Positions 40,701 through 51,151 of a DNA stretch of 64,000 nt are shown here, one piece after another (the first letter of the stretch is position 1; each line of letters opens with the position of its first letter). The stretch spans positions 2,356,001 through 2,420,000 of the forward strand of contig NZ_VIVR01000001.1 in assembly GCF_007828955.1 (NCBI RefSeq). The letters are read 5' to 3'. Under the pieces are notes generated by a model. That model saw only the letters and a program-made list of their open reading frames with translations, was not told where the DNA came from and did no database searches. Origin of the DNA: Kitasatospora atroaurantiaca. GTDB lineage: Bacteria; Actinomycetota; Actinomycetes; Streptomycetales; Streptomycetaceae. Both the position numbers and the translations under genes were made by a program.

Positions 40701-40980
40701 GTTTCCATGGTGCGGCGGAGCCGGACGGCCCGGCAATTCCTGCTGGGCCTTCCGATGGGAGCCTCCGCCAGTAGGCGGGCCATCGTTCAGGTTTGGGCAT
40801 CCCAGGGGCGCGTGGGGGCACCTCCCGGCCGAAGGCTGGGGGAGAACTGCGCGAAACGGAAGACTGCAGGCCGTTGCCTTCCGATCTCGCGCACGCAGTT
40901 GATCAAGCAGGGTCCCGCGCCCCTGTGGTTGGCCCGCTGCCCCACCTGGTGGCGGACGCTCCAAGCCCGGCAGGCCCCTG
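40701..40980. other. Non-coding gap holding a dispersed repeat
   Basis: Apart from the inverted repeat at 40803-40925 no feature is seen. No frame shows sustained third-position bias. Confidence 0.6.
40803..40925. repeat. Dispersed GC-rich inverted repeat, copy A
   Basis: Terminal arms CAGGGGCGCG and CGCGCCCCTG enclose the internal motif AACTGCGCGAAACGGAAG and its partial complement. Related copies lie at 49666-49899 and 55808-55935. Confidence 0.75.
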
Positions 40981-42306
40981 TCAGTCGTTCTCGGTGTCCT
41001 CGGCGTCGTCGCCCTCGCGGACCGGCGAGGCGACCACCGTGCCGATCCGGTTGCGCCGGCCGGCCGAACTCTCGGCGGTGAGCCGGATCGCCGTCAGGTC
41101 GGTCGCGGCCTCCTCCGGTACCGGGATCTCGCAGGAGGAGCCGGGGATCGGCACCCGCCCGAGGTGCTTGGCGAGCAGGCCGCCGGCCGTCTCGACGTCC
41201 TCGTCCTCCAGATCCAGGCCGAACAGCTCGCCGAGGTCCTCGACCAGCAGCCGCGCGGTGATCCGGTACGAGCCGTCCCCGAGGTCCTCCACCGGGGCGA
41301 TCTCCCGGTCGTACTCGTCGGTGATCTCGCCGACGATCTCCTCCAGGATGTCCTCGATGGTGACCAGGCCGGCCGTGCCGCCGTACTCGTCGATCACGAT
41401 CGCCACGTGCGAGCGCATCTGCTGCATCTCGCGCAGCAGGTCGACGGCCGGCTTGCTGTCCGGGATGAACACCGCCGGCCGCATCACGTCCGAGACCGGC
41501 TCCGACTCGGCGTCCCGGTTGATGTGGGTGCGGCGGACGAGGTCCTTGAGGTAGACGATGCCGACCACGTCGTCCTCGTTGTCGCCGACCACCGGGATGC
41601 GCGAGAAGCCGGAGCGCAGCGCCAGGGTGAGCGCCTGACGGACCGTCTTGTGGCGCTCGATCATCACCAGGTCGGTGCGCGGCACCATCACCTCGCGGAC
41701 GATGGTGTCACCGAGCTCGAAGACCGAGTGCACCATACGGCGCTCCTCGTCCTCGATCAGGTCGTCCTTCTCGGCCAGGTCCACCAGGGCCCGCAGCTCG
41801 GCCTCGGAGGCGAACGGCCCCTCCTTGTACCCCTTGCCGGGGGTGAGCGCGTTGCCGAGCAGGATCAGCAGCTTCGGGATCGGGCCGAGGATCCTGGCCA
41901 GCGGCAGCAGGACGAAGGAGGCCGCCGTCGCCGTGGTCAGCGGGTGCTGGCGGCCGATCGTACGCGGCGAGACACCCACCGCGACGAAGGACACCAGCAC
42001 CATCACTCCGACGGCCAGCAGCACGGCCTGCCAGGTCTGGTTCAGGCTGCGCACGCAGACCACGGTGACCAGGACCGCGGCCGCCATCTCGCAGGCGACC
42101 CTGATCAGGGTCGCCAGGTTGAGGTAGCGGATCGGGTCTGAGGCCAGTGTCAGCAGCCGGTCGGCGCCGCGCCGCCCGGCCCGGACGGCCTCCTCGGCGC
42201 GGAACCTGGAGATCCGCGAGATGCCGGCCTCGGCGCAGGCGGCGAACCAGCCCAGGACGACCAGCAGAAGAGCCCCGAACAGGAAGCTCGTACTCTCACC
42301 ACTCAC
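40981..42306 (-). CDS. CNNM/CBS-domain membrane protein (HlyC/CorC family)
   Basis: A 441-residue membrane protein. The N-terminal CNNM domain has three to four helices at 5-150. A pair of CBS domains follows (about 190-320, VREVMVPRTDLVMIERHKT and DVMRPAVFIPDSKP), then a CorC/HlyC C-terminal domain (GSYRITARLLVEDLGELFGLD) and an acidic tail. The group is linked to Mg/Co efflux or homeostasis. The start is GTG at 42306. It is directly downstream of ybeY (12-nt gap) in the phoH-ybeY operon, a conserved arrangement. Confidence 0.92.
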   Translation of the reverse strand: MSGESTSFLFGALLLVVLGWFAACAEAGISRISRFRAEEAVRAGRRGADRLLTLASDPIRYLNLATLIRVACEMAAAVLVTVVCVRSLNQTWQAVLLAVGVMVLVSFVAVGVSPRTIGRQHPLTTATAASFVLLPLARILGPIPKLLILLGNALTPGKGYKEGPFASEAELRALVDLAEKDDLIEDEERRMVHSVFELGDTIVREVMVPRTDLVMIERHKTVRQALTLALRSGFSRIPVVGDNEDDVVGIVYLKDLVRRTHINRDAESEPVSDVMRPAVFIPDSKPAVDLLREMQQMRSHVAIVIDEYGGTAGLVTIEDILEEIVGEITDEYDREIAPVEDLGDGSYRITARLLVEDLGELFGLDLEDEDVETAGGLLAKHLGRVPIPGSSCEIPVPEEAATDLTAIRLTAESSAGRRNRIGTVVASPVREGDDAEDTEND

Positions 42307-42318
42307 AGACGACCGGCC

Positions 42319-42813
42319 TCAGTGGGTGGTCGGCGCCGGGGAGATCCCCGAGAGCCCGCGGCCGGCCCGCCAGTCGTCCAGGATGCGCTTCTGGAGCGCG
42401 AACATCGCACGCTCCTCCTCGGGCTCCTCGTGGTCGTACCCGAGCACGTGCAGCACCCCGTGGACGGTGAGCAGCTGCAGCTCCTCGTCCATCGAGTGCT
42501 TGGAGGGTGCGTCCAGGCCCTGCTTCTCGGCCACCTCGGGGCAGAGCACGATGTCGCCGAGCAGGCCCTGCGGCAGCTCCTCGCCCTCCTTGCCCGGCCG
42601 CAGCTCGTCCATCGGGAAGGACATCACATCGGTGGGGCCCGGGAGGTCCATCCACTGGATGTGCAGCTCCTCCATCGCCGCGCTGTCCACCAGGATCACG
42701 GACAGCTCGGACTGCGGGTGGATCCGCATCTTGTCGAGGGCGAAGCGGGCGACGTCGAGGATGGACTCCTCGTCGGCGTCCCAACCGGACTCGTTGGCGA
42801 TGTCGATCGACAT
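42319..42813 (-). CDS. ybeY: Endoribonuclease YbeY
   Basis: YbeY is a zinc endoribonuclease needed for 16S rRNA 3'-end maturation and ribosome quality control. This 164-residue protein carries the metal motif [11 protein letters not shown] with His118, His122 and His128. It lies 14 nt downstream of phoH and next to the CBS-domain gene; the three probably form one operon, with era nearby acting in the same rRNA pathway. The ribosome site is weak. Confidence 0.95.
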   Translation of the reverse strand: MSIDIANESGWDADEESILDVARFALDKMRIHPQSELSVILVDSAAMEELHIQWMDLPGPTDVMSFPMDELRPGKEGEELPQGLLGDIVLCPEVAEKQGLDAPSKHSMDEELQLLTVHGVLHVLGYDHEEPEEERAMFALQKRILDDWRAGRGLSGISPAPTTH

Positions 42814-42827
42814 GGAGGGCTTGGTAC

Positions 42828-43931
<1,104 letters not shown>

Positions 43932-44102
43932 GGGTCGGCGCTACGGCCTGCCTCATCCCATCCGTCGTCTCGGGGTGCCGCTCGGTCTGTCCGGGGTCAC
44001 CAGGGTACGCCGCACTGATGATCGCTGCGGCGGCACGGCACCGCCGCCGGGCGGCGGATTCGATGCTGGGGCAGATCACCTGCCGACGCGAATGGTTTTC
44101 GC

Positions 44103-45086
44103 TCATCTGCGCGGCGGCACCGGACCCTGTCCGTCGGCCCGGCGCGGCGGCACCGGGCTGTGGTCATCGGCCCGGCGCGGCGGCACCGGGACGCGTACCA
44201 GGTCCTGGGCGATCACCAGTTCCCCGTCGAAGTGCTTGCGGGCCTCCGCGAGGTGCTCGCCGAGATCCGGGTAGCGCTGGGAGAAGTGGGTCAGGACGAG
44301 GGTCCGTACGCCGGCCTCGGTGGCCACCCTGGCGGCCTGGGCCGCGGTGAGGTGCCCGTGGTCCTCCGCGAGGTGGGCGTCCCGCTCCAGGAAGGTCGCC
44401 TCGATCGCCAGCAGGTCCGCTCCCTCGGCCAGCTCCCCGACGCCGTCGCACAGCCGGGTGTCCATCACGAAGGCGAACCGCTGGCCGGGCTTGGCCACGC
44501 TCACCTCGTCCAGCGTGACGGTACGGCCGTCCAGCTCGATCCGCCCCTCCTTCTGCAGCCGGCCGACGGCCGGGCCGCCCAGCCCGAGGGCCCGCAGGCG
44601 GTCCGGCAGCAGCCGGCTGCCGCTCGGCTCGGTGAGCCGGTAGCCGAAGGACTCGACCGGGTGCGAGAGCCGTACCGCGTCCAGTGTGAAGGCGGCACCG
44701 GGCGCCTCCAGCGGGCCGGACTCGAAGATCGGGCGCGGGCGCAGCTCGGCGGTCTCGTGGAAGGCCGAGGCGTTCCGCAGCCGCTCGAAGAAGACCTCGC
44801 CGGTGGCCGGGTAGTAGGCGTCCACCGGGTGCGGGACGCGGTCCAGGTTGATCCGCTGGATCACCCCGGGCAGGCCCAGGCAGTGGTCGCCGTGGAAGTG
44901 CGTCACCGCGATCCGGGTGATCGAGGTGGCCGAGACCCCGGCTTGCAGCATCTGCCGCTGCGTCCCCTCACCGGGATCGAAGAGCAGGCCCTCGCCGTCC
45001 CAGCGGAGCAGGTAGCCGTTGTGGTTGCGGTGCCGGGTGGGCACCTGACTGGCGGTGCCGAGGACGACGAGCTCGCGCTGTGACAC
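44103..45086 (-). CDS. rnz: Ribonuclease Z with repeated C-terminal tail
   Basis: RNase Z cleaves the 3' trailer of tRNA precursors. This 327-residue protein has the metallo-beta-lactamase motif THFHGDH (His63, His65, Asp67, His68), the acidic ligand in FVMDTRLCD and the final His in LTHFSQRY. The core ends near residue 297. An extra tail repeats an 11-residue unit beginning PVPPRRAD, encoded by 33-bp tandem repeats. The start is GTG at 45086, 4 nt from the stop of the HIT gene, so the two are co-transcribed. Confidence 0.94.
   Translation of the reverse strand: MSQRELVVLGTASQVPTRHRNHNGYLLRWDGEGLLFDPGEGTQRQMLQAGVSATSITRIAVTHFHGDHCLGLPGVIQRINLDRVPHPVDAYYPATGEVFFERLRNASAFHETAELRPRPIFESGPLEAPGAAFTLDAVRLSHPVESFGYRLTEPSGSRLLPDRLRALGLGGPAVGRLQKEGRIELDGRTVTLDEVSVAKPGQRFAFVMDTRLCDGVGELAEGADLLAIEATFLERDAHLAEDHGHLTAAQAARVATEAGVRTLVLTHFSQRYPDLGEHLAEARKHFDGELVIAQDLVRVPVPPRRADDHSPVPPRRADGQGPVPPRR
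44109..44189 (-). repeat. 33-bp tandem repeats in the 3' end of the RNase Z gene
   Basis: The core GCGCGGCGGCACCGG recurs at 44109, 44142 and 44175 (period 33 bp, 11 codons). The reading frame is kept. Confidence 0.85.
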
Positions 45087-45090
45087 GGTG

Positions 45091-45450
45091 TCAGACCAGG
45101 CCCTCGTGGAACGCCAGGCCGCCGAGCACGTGGACGTGGGCGTGGAAGATGGTCTGCCCGGCGCCCGCGCCGGTGTTGAAGATCATCCGGTAGCCGGACT
45201 CGGCGATCTTCTCCTCCGCGGCGACCTCGGCGGCCTCGGTGATCACCCTGGCGGTGAGCGCCGGGTCGGCGGCCGCGAGGGCGGCGGCGTTCGGGTAGTG
45301 CGCCCTGGGAACGACCAGGACGTGCGTCGGGGCCTGCGGGTTGATGTCCCGGAAGGCGACGGTGTCCGCCGTCTCCCGGACGACGGTCGCCGGGATCTCG
45401 CCCGCCACGATCTTGCAGAACAGGCAGTCGGACTGCGCCTCGCCGGCCAT
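45091..45450 (-). CDS. HIT-family nucleotide hydrolase (Hint type)
   Basis: A 119-residue histidine-triad protein: HAHVHV at 103-108, with His105 the nucleophile, and the Hint-type start [12 protein letters not shown]. It hydrolyses adenosine phosphoramidates or related nucleotides. An upstream in-frame ATG at 45477 exists, but the ATG at 45450 follows GAGGAG at 6 nt and matches the family length. Co-transcribed with the RNase Z gene. Confidence 0.93.
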   Translation of the reverse strand: MAGEAQSDCLFCKIVAGEIPATVVRETADTVAFRDINPQAPTHVLVVPRAHYPNAAALAAADPALTARVITEAAEVAAEEKIAESGYRMIFNTGAGAGQTIFHAHVHVLGGLAFHEGLV

Positions 45451-45537
45451 CTGGGTCTCCTCGTGCTGAGCTCTCATCGCTACGGGCGGCAGCCTAGCCG
45501 AGCCGCCTGCTGATCAGGAGTCAGCCGCCGGTGCGAG

Positions 45538-45566
45538 GTGGGGAGGCCCGGTGCGGGCCTCCCCAC
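45538..45566 (-). terminator. Terminator of the Tricorn-type gene
   Basis: A 13-bp perfect stem (GTGGGGAGGCCCG and complement, GTG loop) lies 17 nt past the stop. Confidence 0.85.
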
Positions 45567-45583
45567 CCCCCGCCGGACAGGGC

Positions 45584-48500
45584 CTAGATCTCCGGCATCT
45601 CCGGAGCGGTCCTCGCCGGGTTCTCGGCGAGCGAGGCGAGGGCGATCCGGACGCCCTCGGCGAGCTGCGGGTCCTCGCCGGCGGCCCACTGGTGCGGGGC
45701 GATCGGTACCTCGACGTCCGGGTCGACGCCGTGGTTCTCCACGCCCCAGCCGTAGCCCTCCAGCCAGAAGGCGTACTTGGGCTGCGTCACACCGGTGCCG
45801 TCGACCAGGCTGTACTTGCCGTCGATGCCGATCACACCGCCCCAGGTGCGGGTGCCGACCACGGGGCCGATCTTCAGGGCCTGGATGGCGGCGTTGACGA
45901 TGTCACCGTCCGAGCCGGAGAACTCGTTGGCCAGCGCGACGACGGGTCCGCGCGGGGCGTCGGCCGGGTACGAGGCGGGGTCGGCCAGGTCGCGGCCGCG
46001 GTCCCAGCCGACGATCCGGCGGTTGAGCTTCTCGATGATCAGCTGGGAGGTGTGGCCGCCGCGGTTCTCCCGGATGTCGACGATCACGCCCTCCTTCGCC
46101 ATCTCCACCCGCAGGTCACGGTGGATCTGGGCCCAGCCGACGCTCTGCATGTCCGGGATGTGCAGGTAGCCGAGGCGCCCGCCGGACAGCTCCCGGACGG
46201 CGGCCCGCCGGCCGGCCACCCAGTCGTGGTAGCGCAGCGGCTCCTCGTCGGCCAGCGGGACGATCACCGGGTGCCGCCGGTCCGAGCCGTCCTTGCCCGC
46301 CACCGTCAGCTCGACCGGCTGGCCGGCCGTGCCCGCGAGCAGCGGGGCGGGGCCGGTGACCGGGTCGACCGGGCGGCCGTTGACGGCGAGCACTGCGTCC
46401 CCGACCCGGACGGCGGCACCGGGCGCAGCCAGCGGCGAACGGGCCCGCGGGTCGGAGGACTCGCCGGGCAGGATCCGCCCGACCCGCCACACCTCGCCGT
46501 CCTTCACCAGGTCCGCGCCGAGCAGGCCCTGGCGGCGGGCCGCCTCGGTGCCCCGGCCGGGCGGCATGACGTACGCGTGCGAGGTGCCCAGCTCGCCGAC
46601 GGTCTCCCAGAGCAGGTCGACCAGCTCGTCGTGCGAGCCGACCCGCTCCACGAGCGGCCGGTAGCGGGCCAGCGCTCCGGCCCAGTCGAAGCCGTTCAGG
46701 TCGGCGCGCCAGTAGTTGTCGCGCATCAGGCGGCCGTTCTCGTCGAACATCTGCCGCCACTCGGCCGCCGGGTCGATGGTGACCCGGACCCGGGCGAGGT
46801 CCACGTCGAGGTCCTCGTCGTCACCGGCCTTGTGGTCGGCGGGGACGATCCGCAGCCCGTCCTCGTCGAGCACCGCGAGGCGGCCGCCGTCGCCGCTGAC
46901 GGCGAAGCCGTCCAGCTCGGCGAGGAGCTGCTCGGCCTTGAGCTTCTTGAGGTCGAAGCGCTCCAGGGCCGGACGCGGATGGTCGTCCTCCAGCGAGGCG
47001 GCGTTGTCGCCGAGCTCGCCGAGCAGCGGCAGGCGGGTCCAGAGCACGCCGTCCTTGGCCGCGCGCAGGCTGCCGAAGCGGCCGCCCTCGACCGGGAACG
47101 GGATGATCCGGTCCGCGATCCCCTCCAGGTCGACCCGGGTCGCGGGCGCGGTGTCGGTGCTCTCCTCGGCGGCGTCCTTCTTCTTCGGCTCCTCGTCCTC
47201 GCCCACCGGGCGCCCGGCCCGCTGCGGGCCGAAGGGTGACGGGGTGTCGGCCGCCAGGGTGATCAGGTAGGGGCGGCAGCCGGTCGGGAAGGAGAGGTCG
47301 AAGACGTGCGCGTCGTACACCGGGTCGAAGTTGCGCACCGACAGGAAGGCGAGGTGCTTGCCGTCGGCCGTGAAGGCCGGCGAGTAGTCGATGAAGCGCT
47401 GCGGGGTGGCCTCGCTGACCGTACGGGTCGTCAGGTCGGCCAGCATGATCTGCCGCAGCGCCCAGGGGCTGAGCACCGGCTGGGACCAGGCCAGCCACCC
47501 CGAGTCCGGGGCGAAGACCAGGCCGTTGACCTCGCCGTTCTCGCTGCGGGCGAGCTCGTGGACGGCGCCGTCGGCCAGACCGACCAGCAGGACCCGGCCG
47601 TCGTGCGAGGCGACCGCGAGCTGCTTGCCGTCCGGCGAGACGGCCAGGCCCAGCACCCGGCCGAGCTGCCCGGCGGCGAGCCGGCGGCGCTCGGTGCCCA
47701 GCACCGCGGGGGCGTAGTCGATCGCGTCGTCACCCTCGGCGTCGGTGACCCAGACGGCCCCCTGCTCGCCGTCGGCGCCGGGCACGACCCTGGCCAGCCG
47801 CGCCCGGACCCCGGGCGTCTCCTCCAGCACCCGGGCTGGGCCCTCACGGTGCGTCAGCCAGTGCACGCTGCCGCGCACCACGACGGCGCCGGCCCGGCCG
47901 GTGCGGTCGGGGGCGACACTCTCCAGCTGCCCGGCGGCCGGGACGGGGTGCGGCTGACGGCCCGTCCGGGAGCCCCCGAGCCGGACGGTCAGGCGGCGCG
48001 GCTCGGCGCCGTCCAGGTCGTCGAGGATCCAGAGCTCCCCGGCGCTGTGCCAGACCACCCGGGTGCCGTCCGTGGAGGCGTTGCGGGCGTAGAACTCTCC
48101 CTCGGTGTGGCGGCGGAGGTCGGAGCCGTCCGGGAGGCTGGACCACAGCTGCCCGGTGCCCTCGTGGTCCGACAGGAAGGCGACCCGGCCGCCCACCCAG
48201 AGCGGGGACTCGATGTTGCCGTCCAGGTCCACGTGCAGGCGGTGGAACTCCCGCGCGCCGATCCAGAGCTTGCCCACCGTGCCGCCCCGGTAGCGCTTCC
48301 AGTGCGCGGGCTCGCGGCTCCAGGCGGAGAGCAGCAGGGTGCGCTCGCCGTCCGGCTCCTGGGCGAGGCCGCCGATCGGCCCGTACGGGAGCCTGCCGGG
48401 CTCGCCGCCGTCCAGCGGCACGGCGAAGGCCCAGGTGCGGCGCAGGGTGGCCTGGCCGGCGGTGGTGACGGCGATCGGGCGGCCGTCCGCGGTCCAGCCG

Positions 48501-48796
48501 CGCAGGCCCGTCCTGGCGCTGCCCCAGTAGGTCAGGCGGCGGGAGGGGCCGCCCTCGGTGGGGGCGACGTGGATCTCGGGTGCGCCGTCGCGGGTGGACG
48601 TCCAGGCGATGTGCCGGCCGTCGGGCGAGAACCTCGGGTGGCCGACCGGGACCTGGTCGGCCGTCAGCCGCCAGGCGCGGCCTCCGCTGATCGGCGCCAG
48701 CCAGATGTCGTCCTCGGCGACGAAGGTGACGAGGTCACCGTGCAGGTGGGGGTGGCGCAGATAGGCGCCGACGTCGGTGCTCTGGGGTTCGGTCAC
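45584..48796 (-). CDS. Tricorn-type protease (S41 family)
   Basis: A 1070-residue cytosolic peptidase acting on oligopeptides left by the proteasome or other proteases. Order of domains: a six-bladed beta-propeller (about 15-310), a seven-bladed propeller (about 310-670), a C1 mixed domain, a PDZ domain (about 765-850) and the S41 C2 domain (860-1040). The catalytic residues are all present: His740 (GTSHAYVM), Ser962 (NEFSGSDGD) and Glu1020 (VENHGVDP), close to the numbering of Thermoplasma Tricorn. A Lys-rich acidic linker (EDEEPKKKDAAEE) lies near residue 540. The GTG at 48796 is used; a TTG five codons upstream lacks a site. Confidence 0.93.
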   Translation of the reverse strand: MTEPQSTDVGAYLRHPHLHGDLVTFVAEDDIWLAPISGGRAWRLTADQVPVGHPRFSPDGRHIAWTSTRDGAPEIHVAPTEGGPSRRLTYWGSARTGLRGWTADGRPIAVTTAGQATLRRTWAFAVPLDGGEPGRLPYGPIGGLAQEPDGERTLLLSAWSREPAHWKRYRGGTVGKLWIGAREFHRLHVDLDGNIESPLWVGGRVAFLSDHEGTGQLWSSLPDGSDLRRHTEGEFYARNASTDGTRVVWHSAGELWILDDLDGAEPRRLTVRLGGSRTGRQPHPVPAAGQLESVAPDRTGRAGAVVVRGSVHWLTHREGPARVLEETPGVRARLARVVPGADGEQGAVWVTDAEGDDAIDYAPAVLGTERRRLAAGQLGRVLGLAVSPDGKQLAVASHDGRVLLVGLADGAVHELARSENGEVNGLVFAPDSGWLAWSQPVLSPWALRQIMLADLTTRTVSEATPQRFIDYSPAFTADGKHLAFLSVRNFDPVYDAHVFDLSFPTGCRPYLITLAADTPSPFGPQRAGRPVGEDEEPKKKDAAEESTDTAPATRVDLEGIADRIIPFPVEGGRFGSLRAAKDGVLWTRLPLLGELGDNAASLEDDHPRPALERFDLKKLKAEQLLAELDGFAVSGDGGRLAVLDEDGLRIVPADHKAGDDEDLDVDLARVRVTIDPAAEWRQMFDENGRLMRDNYWRADLNGFDWAGALARYRPLVERVGSHDELVDLLWETVGELGTSHAYVMPPGRGTEAARRQGLLGADLVKDGEVWRVGRILPGESSDPRARSPLAAPGAAVRVGDAVLAVNGRPVDPVTGPAPLLAGTAGQPVELTVAGKDGSDRRHPVIVPLADEEPLRYHDWVAGRRAAVRELSGGRLGYLHIPDMQSVGWAQIHRDLRVEMAKEGVIVDIRENRGGHTSQLIIEKLNRRIVGWDRGRDLADPASYPADAPRGPVVALANEFSGSDGDIVNAAIQALKIGPVVGTRTWGGVIGIDGKYSLVDGTGVTQPKYAFWLEGYGWGVENHGVDPDVEVPIAPHQWAAGEDPQLAEGVRIALASLAENPARTAPEMPEI

Positions 48797-48853
48797 GGAT
48801 CCACGGTACAAAGCACCGGGGGCGAACTCAGGCGTTTCTCCGTGAGCGATCGC

Positions 48854-49603
48854 TCAGGACCAGCGGCCGGTCCGGCCCAGCAGCAGCGCACCGGCCGCCA
48901 CCCCGGCGGTCGAGGTGCGCAGCACCGACGGGCCGAGCCGGTACGGCTTCGCGCCGGCCTCGGCGAAGGCGGCGAGCTCGTCCGGGGAGACCCCGCCCTC
49001 GGGGCCGACGATCAGGACGATGTCCCCGGTGTCCGGCAGGGAGGCGGACGCGAGCGGCTCGGCTCCCTCCTCGTGGAGGACGGCGGCCAGCGAGGCCGAG
49101 GCCAGCAACGGCGCCAGCCGGCGGGTCGTCATCAGCTCGCGGACCTCGGGGAAGCGCAGGCGGCGTGACTGCTTCCCGGCCTCCCGGGCGGTGGCCCGCC
49201 ACTTGGCCAGGGCCTTGGCCCCCCGCTCGCCCTTCCACTGGGTGATACAGCGGGAGGCGGCCCACGGGATCACCACGTCCACGCCGACCTCGGTCATGGT
49301 CTCGACGGCCAGCTCACCCCGGTCGCCCTTGGGCAGCGCCTGGACGACCACGATCCGGGGCGCCGGCTCCGGCTCCTGACGCACCGTCGCCACGGTGACG
49401 TCCAGGGCGTCCTTGCCGTGGACGGTCGTGACCGTGCCGTCCGCACCCAGGCCGAGCCCGTCCGCGAGGGTGACCGCCTCGCCGGGCTCCAGCCGCTTCA
49501 CGGCAGCGGCATGCCGCCCCTCCGGGCCGTCCAGCCGTACCACGTCGCCCACGGACACCCCGGTGAGCCTGCTGGTCTCGACAACGAACACGGGCGCGGT
49601 CAC
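48854..49603 (-). CDS. rsmE: 16S rRNA (uracil1498-N3)-methyltransferase RsmE
   Basis: A 249-residue SPOUT methyltransferase. The N-terminal PUA-like domain (1-75) precedes the trefoil-knot domain, with the SAM loop IVLIVGPEGGVSPDEL and LGPSVLRTSTAGVAAGALL. The start is GTG at 49603 after GGAGG at 8 nt. Located between dnaJ and the Tricorn-type gene, the usual actinobacterial position downstream of hrcA-dnaJ; here a repeat-filled 335-bp gap separates it from dnaJ. Confidence 0.95.
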   Translation of the reverse strand: MTAPVFVVETSRLTGVSVGDVVRLDGPEGRHAAAVKRLEPGEAVTLADGLGLGADGTVTTVHGKDALDVTVATVRQEPEPAPRIVVVQALPKGDRGELAVETMTEVGVDVVIPWAASRCITQWKGERGAKALAKWRATAREAGKQSRRLRFPEVRELMTTRRLAPLLASASLAAVLHEEGAEPLASASLPDTGDIVLIVGPEGGVSPDELAAFAEAGAKPYRLGPSVLRTSTAGVAAGALLLGRTGRWS

Positions 49604-49938
49604 GGGGCAAACCTCCGGTCATACGTACTGATAGTGCGTCCAGACGAACTGGTCGGGTCAACCCTCAGGGGCGCGGGGAACTGCGCGAACCGGAAGGCTC
49701 CGGAGCCGCACCGAACCGTACGGAGCAACCCGTGCCGCCCCCACGAACTGCTCAGGGAACCCCAGGGGCGCGGGGAACTGCGCGAGACGGGAGGCGACTC
49801 CGTTCACCCGGTCTCGGTGAGCAGGTGGCACCCGGTACCCGTCCGTTGAGACGGTGCGGCAGGCGGTCTTCCGATTTCGCGCAGTTCCTCGCACCCCTGA
49901 AGGTTGCCCTTCCAGAAGGACGCCCCTGAAGGTGCTGC
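49604..49938. other. Repeat-filled gap between dnaJ and rsmE
   Basis: No gene is supported. The whole stretch is occupied by dispersed repeat copy B. In many relatives dnaJ and rsmE are nearly adjacent, so the repeat may have entered here. Confidence 0.6.
49666..49899. repeat. Dispersed GC-rich repeat, copy B (double)
   Basis: CAGGGGCGCGGGGAACTGCG occurs at 49666 and again at 49763; the inverted partner TTTCGCGCAGTTCCTCGCAC ends at 49899. Confidence 0.8.
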
Positions 49939-51081
49939 TCAGCGGCCGTTGAAGGCGTCCTTCAGGCGGGAGAAGAGCCCCTGCTGGCCCGGCGCGAACT
50001 GGCCGGAGGGCCGTTCCTCGCCTCGCAGCACCGCAAGCCGCCGCAGCAGCTCCTCCTGCTCCGGGTCGAGCTTGGTGGGCGTCTGCACCTCGACATGCAC
50101 TATCAGGTCACCCCGCCCGCCACCGCGCAGGTGGGTGATACCCCGGCCGTGCAGCGGGATCGACTGGCCGGACTGGGTGCCGGGCCGGATGTCGACCTCC
50201 TCCATGCCGTCCAGCGTCTGCAGCGGCACCTGGGTGCCGAGCGAGGCGGCCGTCATCGGGATGGTGACCGTGCAGTGCAGGTCGTCGCCACGGCGCTGGA
50301 AGGTCGGGTGCGCGGTCTCGGCGATCTCGACGTACAGGTCGCCTGCCGGGCCGCCGCCGGGGCCGACCTCGCCCTCGCCGGCCAGCTGGATCCGGGTGCC
50401 GTTGTCGACGCCCGCCGGGATCTTGACGGTCAGCGTACGGCGGGCGCGGACCCGGCCGTCGCCGGCGCACTCGGGGCACGGGGTCGGCACGACCGTGCCG
50501 AAGCCCTGGCACTGCGGGCAGGGACGGGAGGTCATGACCTGGCCCAGGAAGGACCGGGTGACCTGGGAGACCTCGCCCTTGCCGCGGCACATGTCACAGG
50601 TCTGCGCGGAGGTGCCGGGAGCGGCGCCCTCGCCGGAGCAGGTGGTACAGGTGACGGCCGTGTCGACCTGGAGTTCCTTGGTGGTGCCGAAGGCGGCCTC
50701 CTCCAGGGTGATCTCCAGGCGGATCATGGCGTCCTGGCCGCGCCGGGTGCGCGAACGCGGGCCCCGCTGGCCGGAGGCCGCGCCGAAGAAGGCGTCCATG
50801 ATGTCGGAGAAGCCGAAGCCGGCCGCGCCCGCGCCGAAGCCGCCCGCGCCGCCGCCACCGTTCGGGGAGAGCGGGTCGCCGCCGAGGTCGTAGACCTGGC
50901 GCTTGGCCGGGTCGGAGAGCACCTCGTAGGCGGCGTTGATCTCCTTGAACCGCTCCTGCGTCTTCGGGTCCGGGTTGACGTCCGGGTGCAGTTCACGGGC
51001 AAGGCGTCGGAACGCCTTCTTGATCTCGTCCTGCCCCGCATCCCGTCGGACGCCGAGTACCGCGTAGTAGTCCGTGGCCAC
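49939..51081 (-). CDS. dnaJ: Chaperone DnaJ (DnaJ2, HrcA-linked)
   Basis: A 380-residue type I J-domain co-chaperone. The J domain has the HPD motif at 32-34 (ELHPDVNPD). A Gly-rich region follows at 75-100. Four zinc-binding CxxCxGxG motifs are present (CTTCSGEG, CDMCRGKG, CPQCQGFG, CPECAGDG). Then come the substrate-binding C-terminal domains. The start is GTG at 51081 after GCGGAG at 8 nt. It is co-directional with hrcA, 70 nt downstream, and so under CIRCE control. Confidence 0.95.
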   Translation of the reverse strand: MATDYYAVLGVRRDAGQDEIKKAFRRLARELHPDVNPDPKTQERFKEINAAYEVLSDPAKRQVYDLGGDPLSPNGGGGAGGFGAGAAGFGFSDIMDAFFGAASGQRGPRSRTRRGQDAMIRLEITLEEAAFGTTKELQVDTAVTCTTCSGEGAAPGTSAQTCDMCRGKGEVSQVTRSFLGQVMTSRPCPQCQGFGTVVPTPCPECAGDGRVRARRTLTVKIPAGVDNGTRIQLAGEGEVGPGGGPAGDLYVEIAETAHPTFQRRGDDLHCTVTIPMTAASLGTQVPLQTLDGMEEVDIRPGTQSGQSIPLHGRGITHLRGGGRGDLIVHVEVQTPTKLDPEQEELLRRLAVLRGEERPSGQFAPGQQGLFSRLKDAFNGR

Positions 51082-51151
51082 CAAATGCTCCGCTTGTTCC
51101 GCCTCTAGAAGTGCTGCGACTGGTTGTCACCGTTGAAACGGTGCTGTGTTG

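Noticed and set aside
40803..40925. Insertion sequence at the dispersed repeat
   Set aside because: No transposase ORF, no target-site duplication visible, and too short; described as a non-autonomous repeat.
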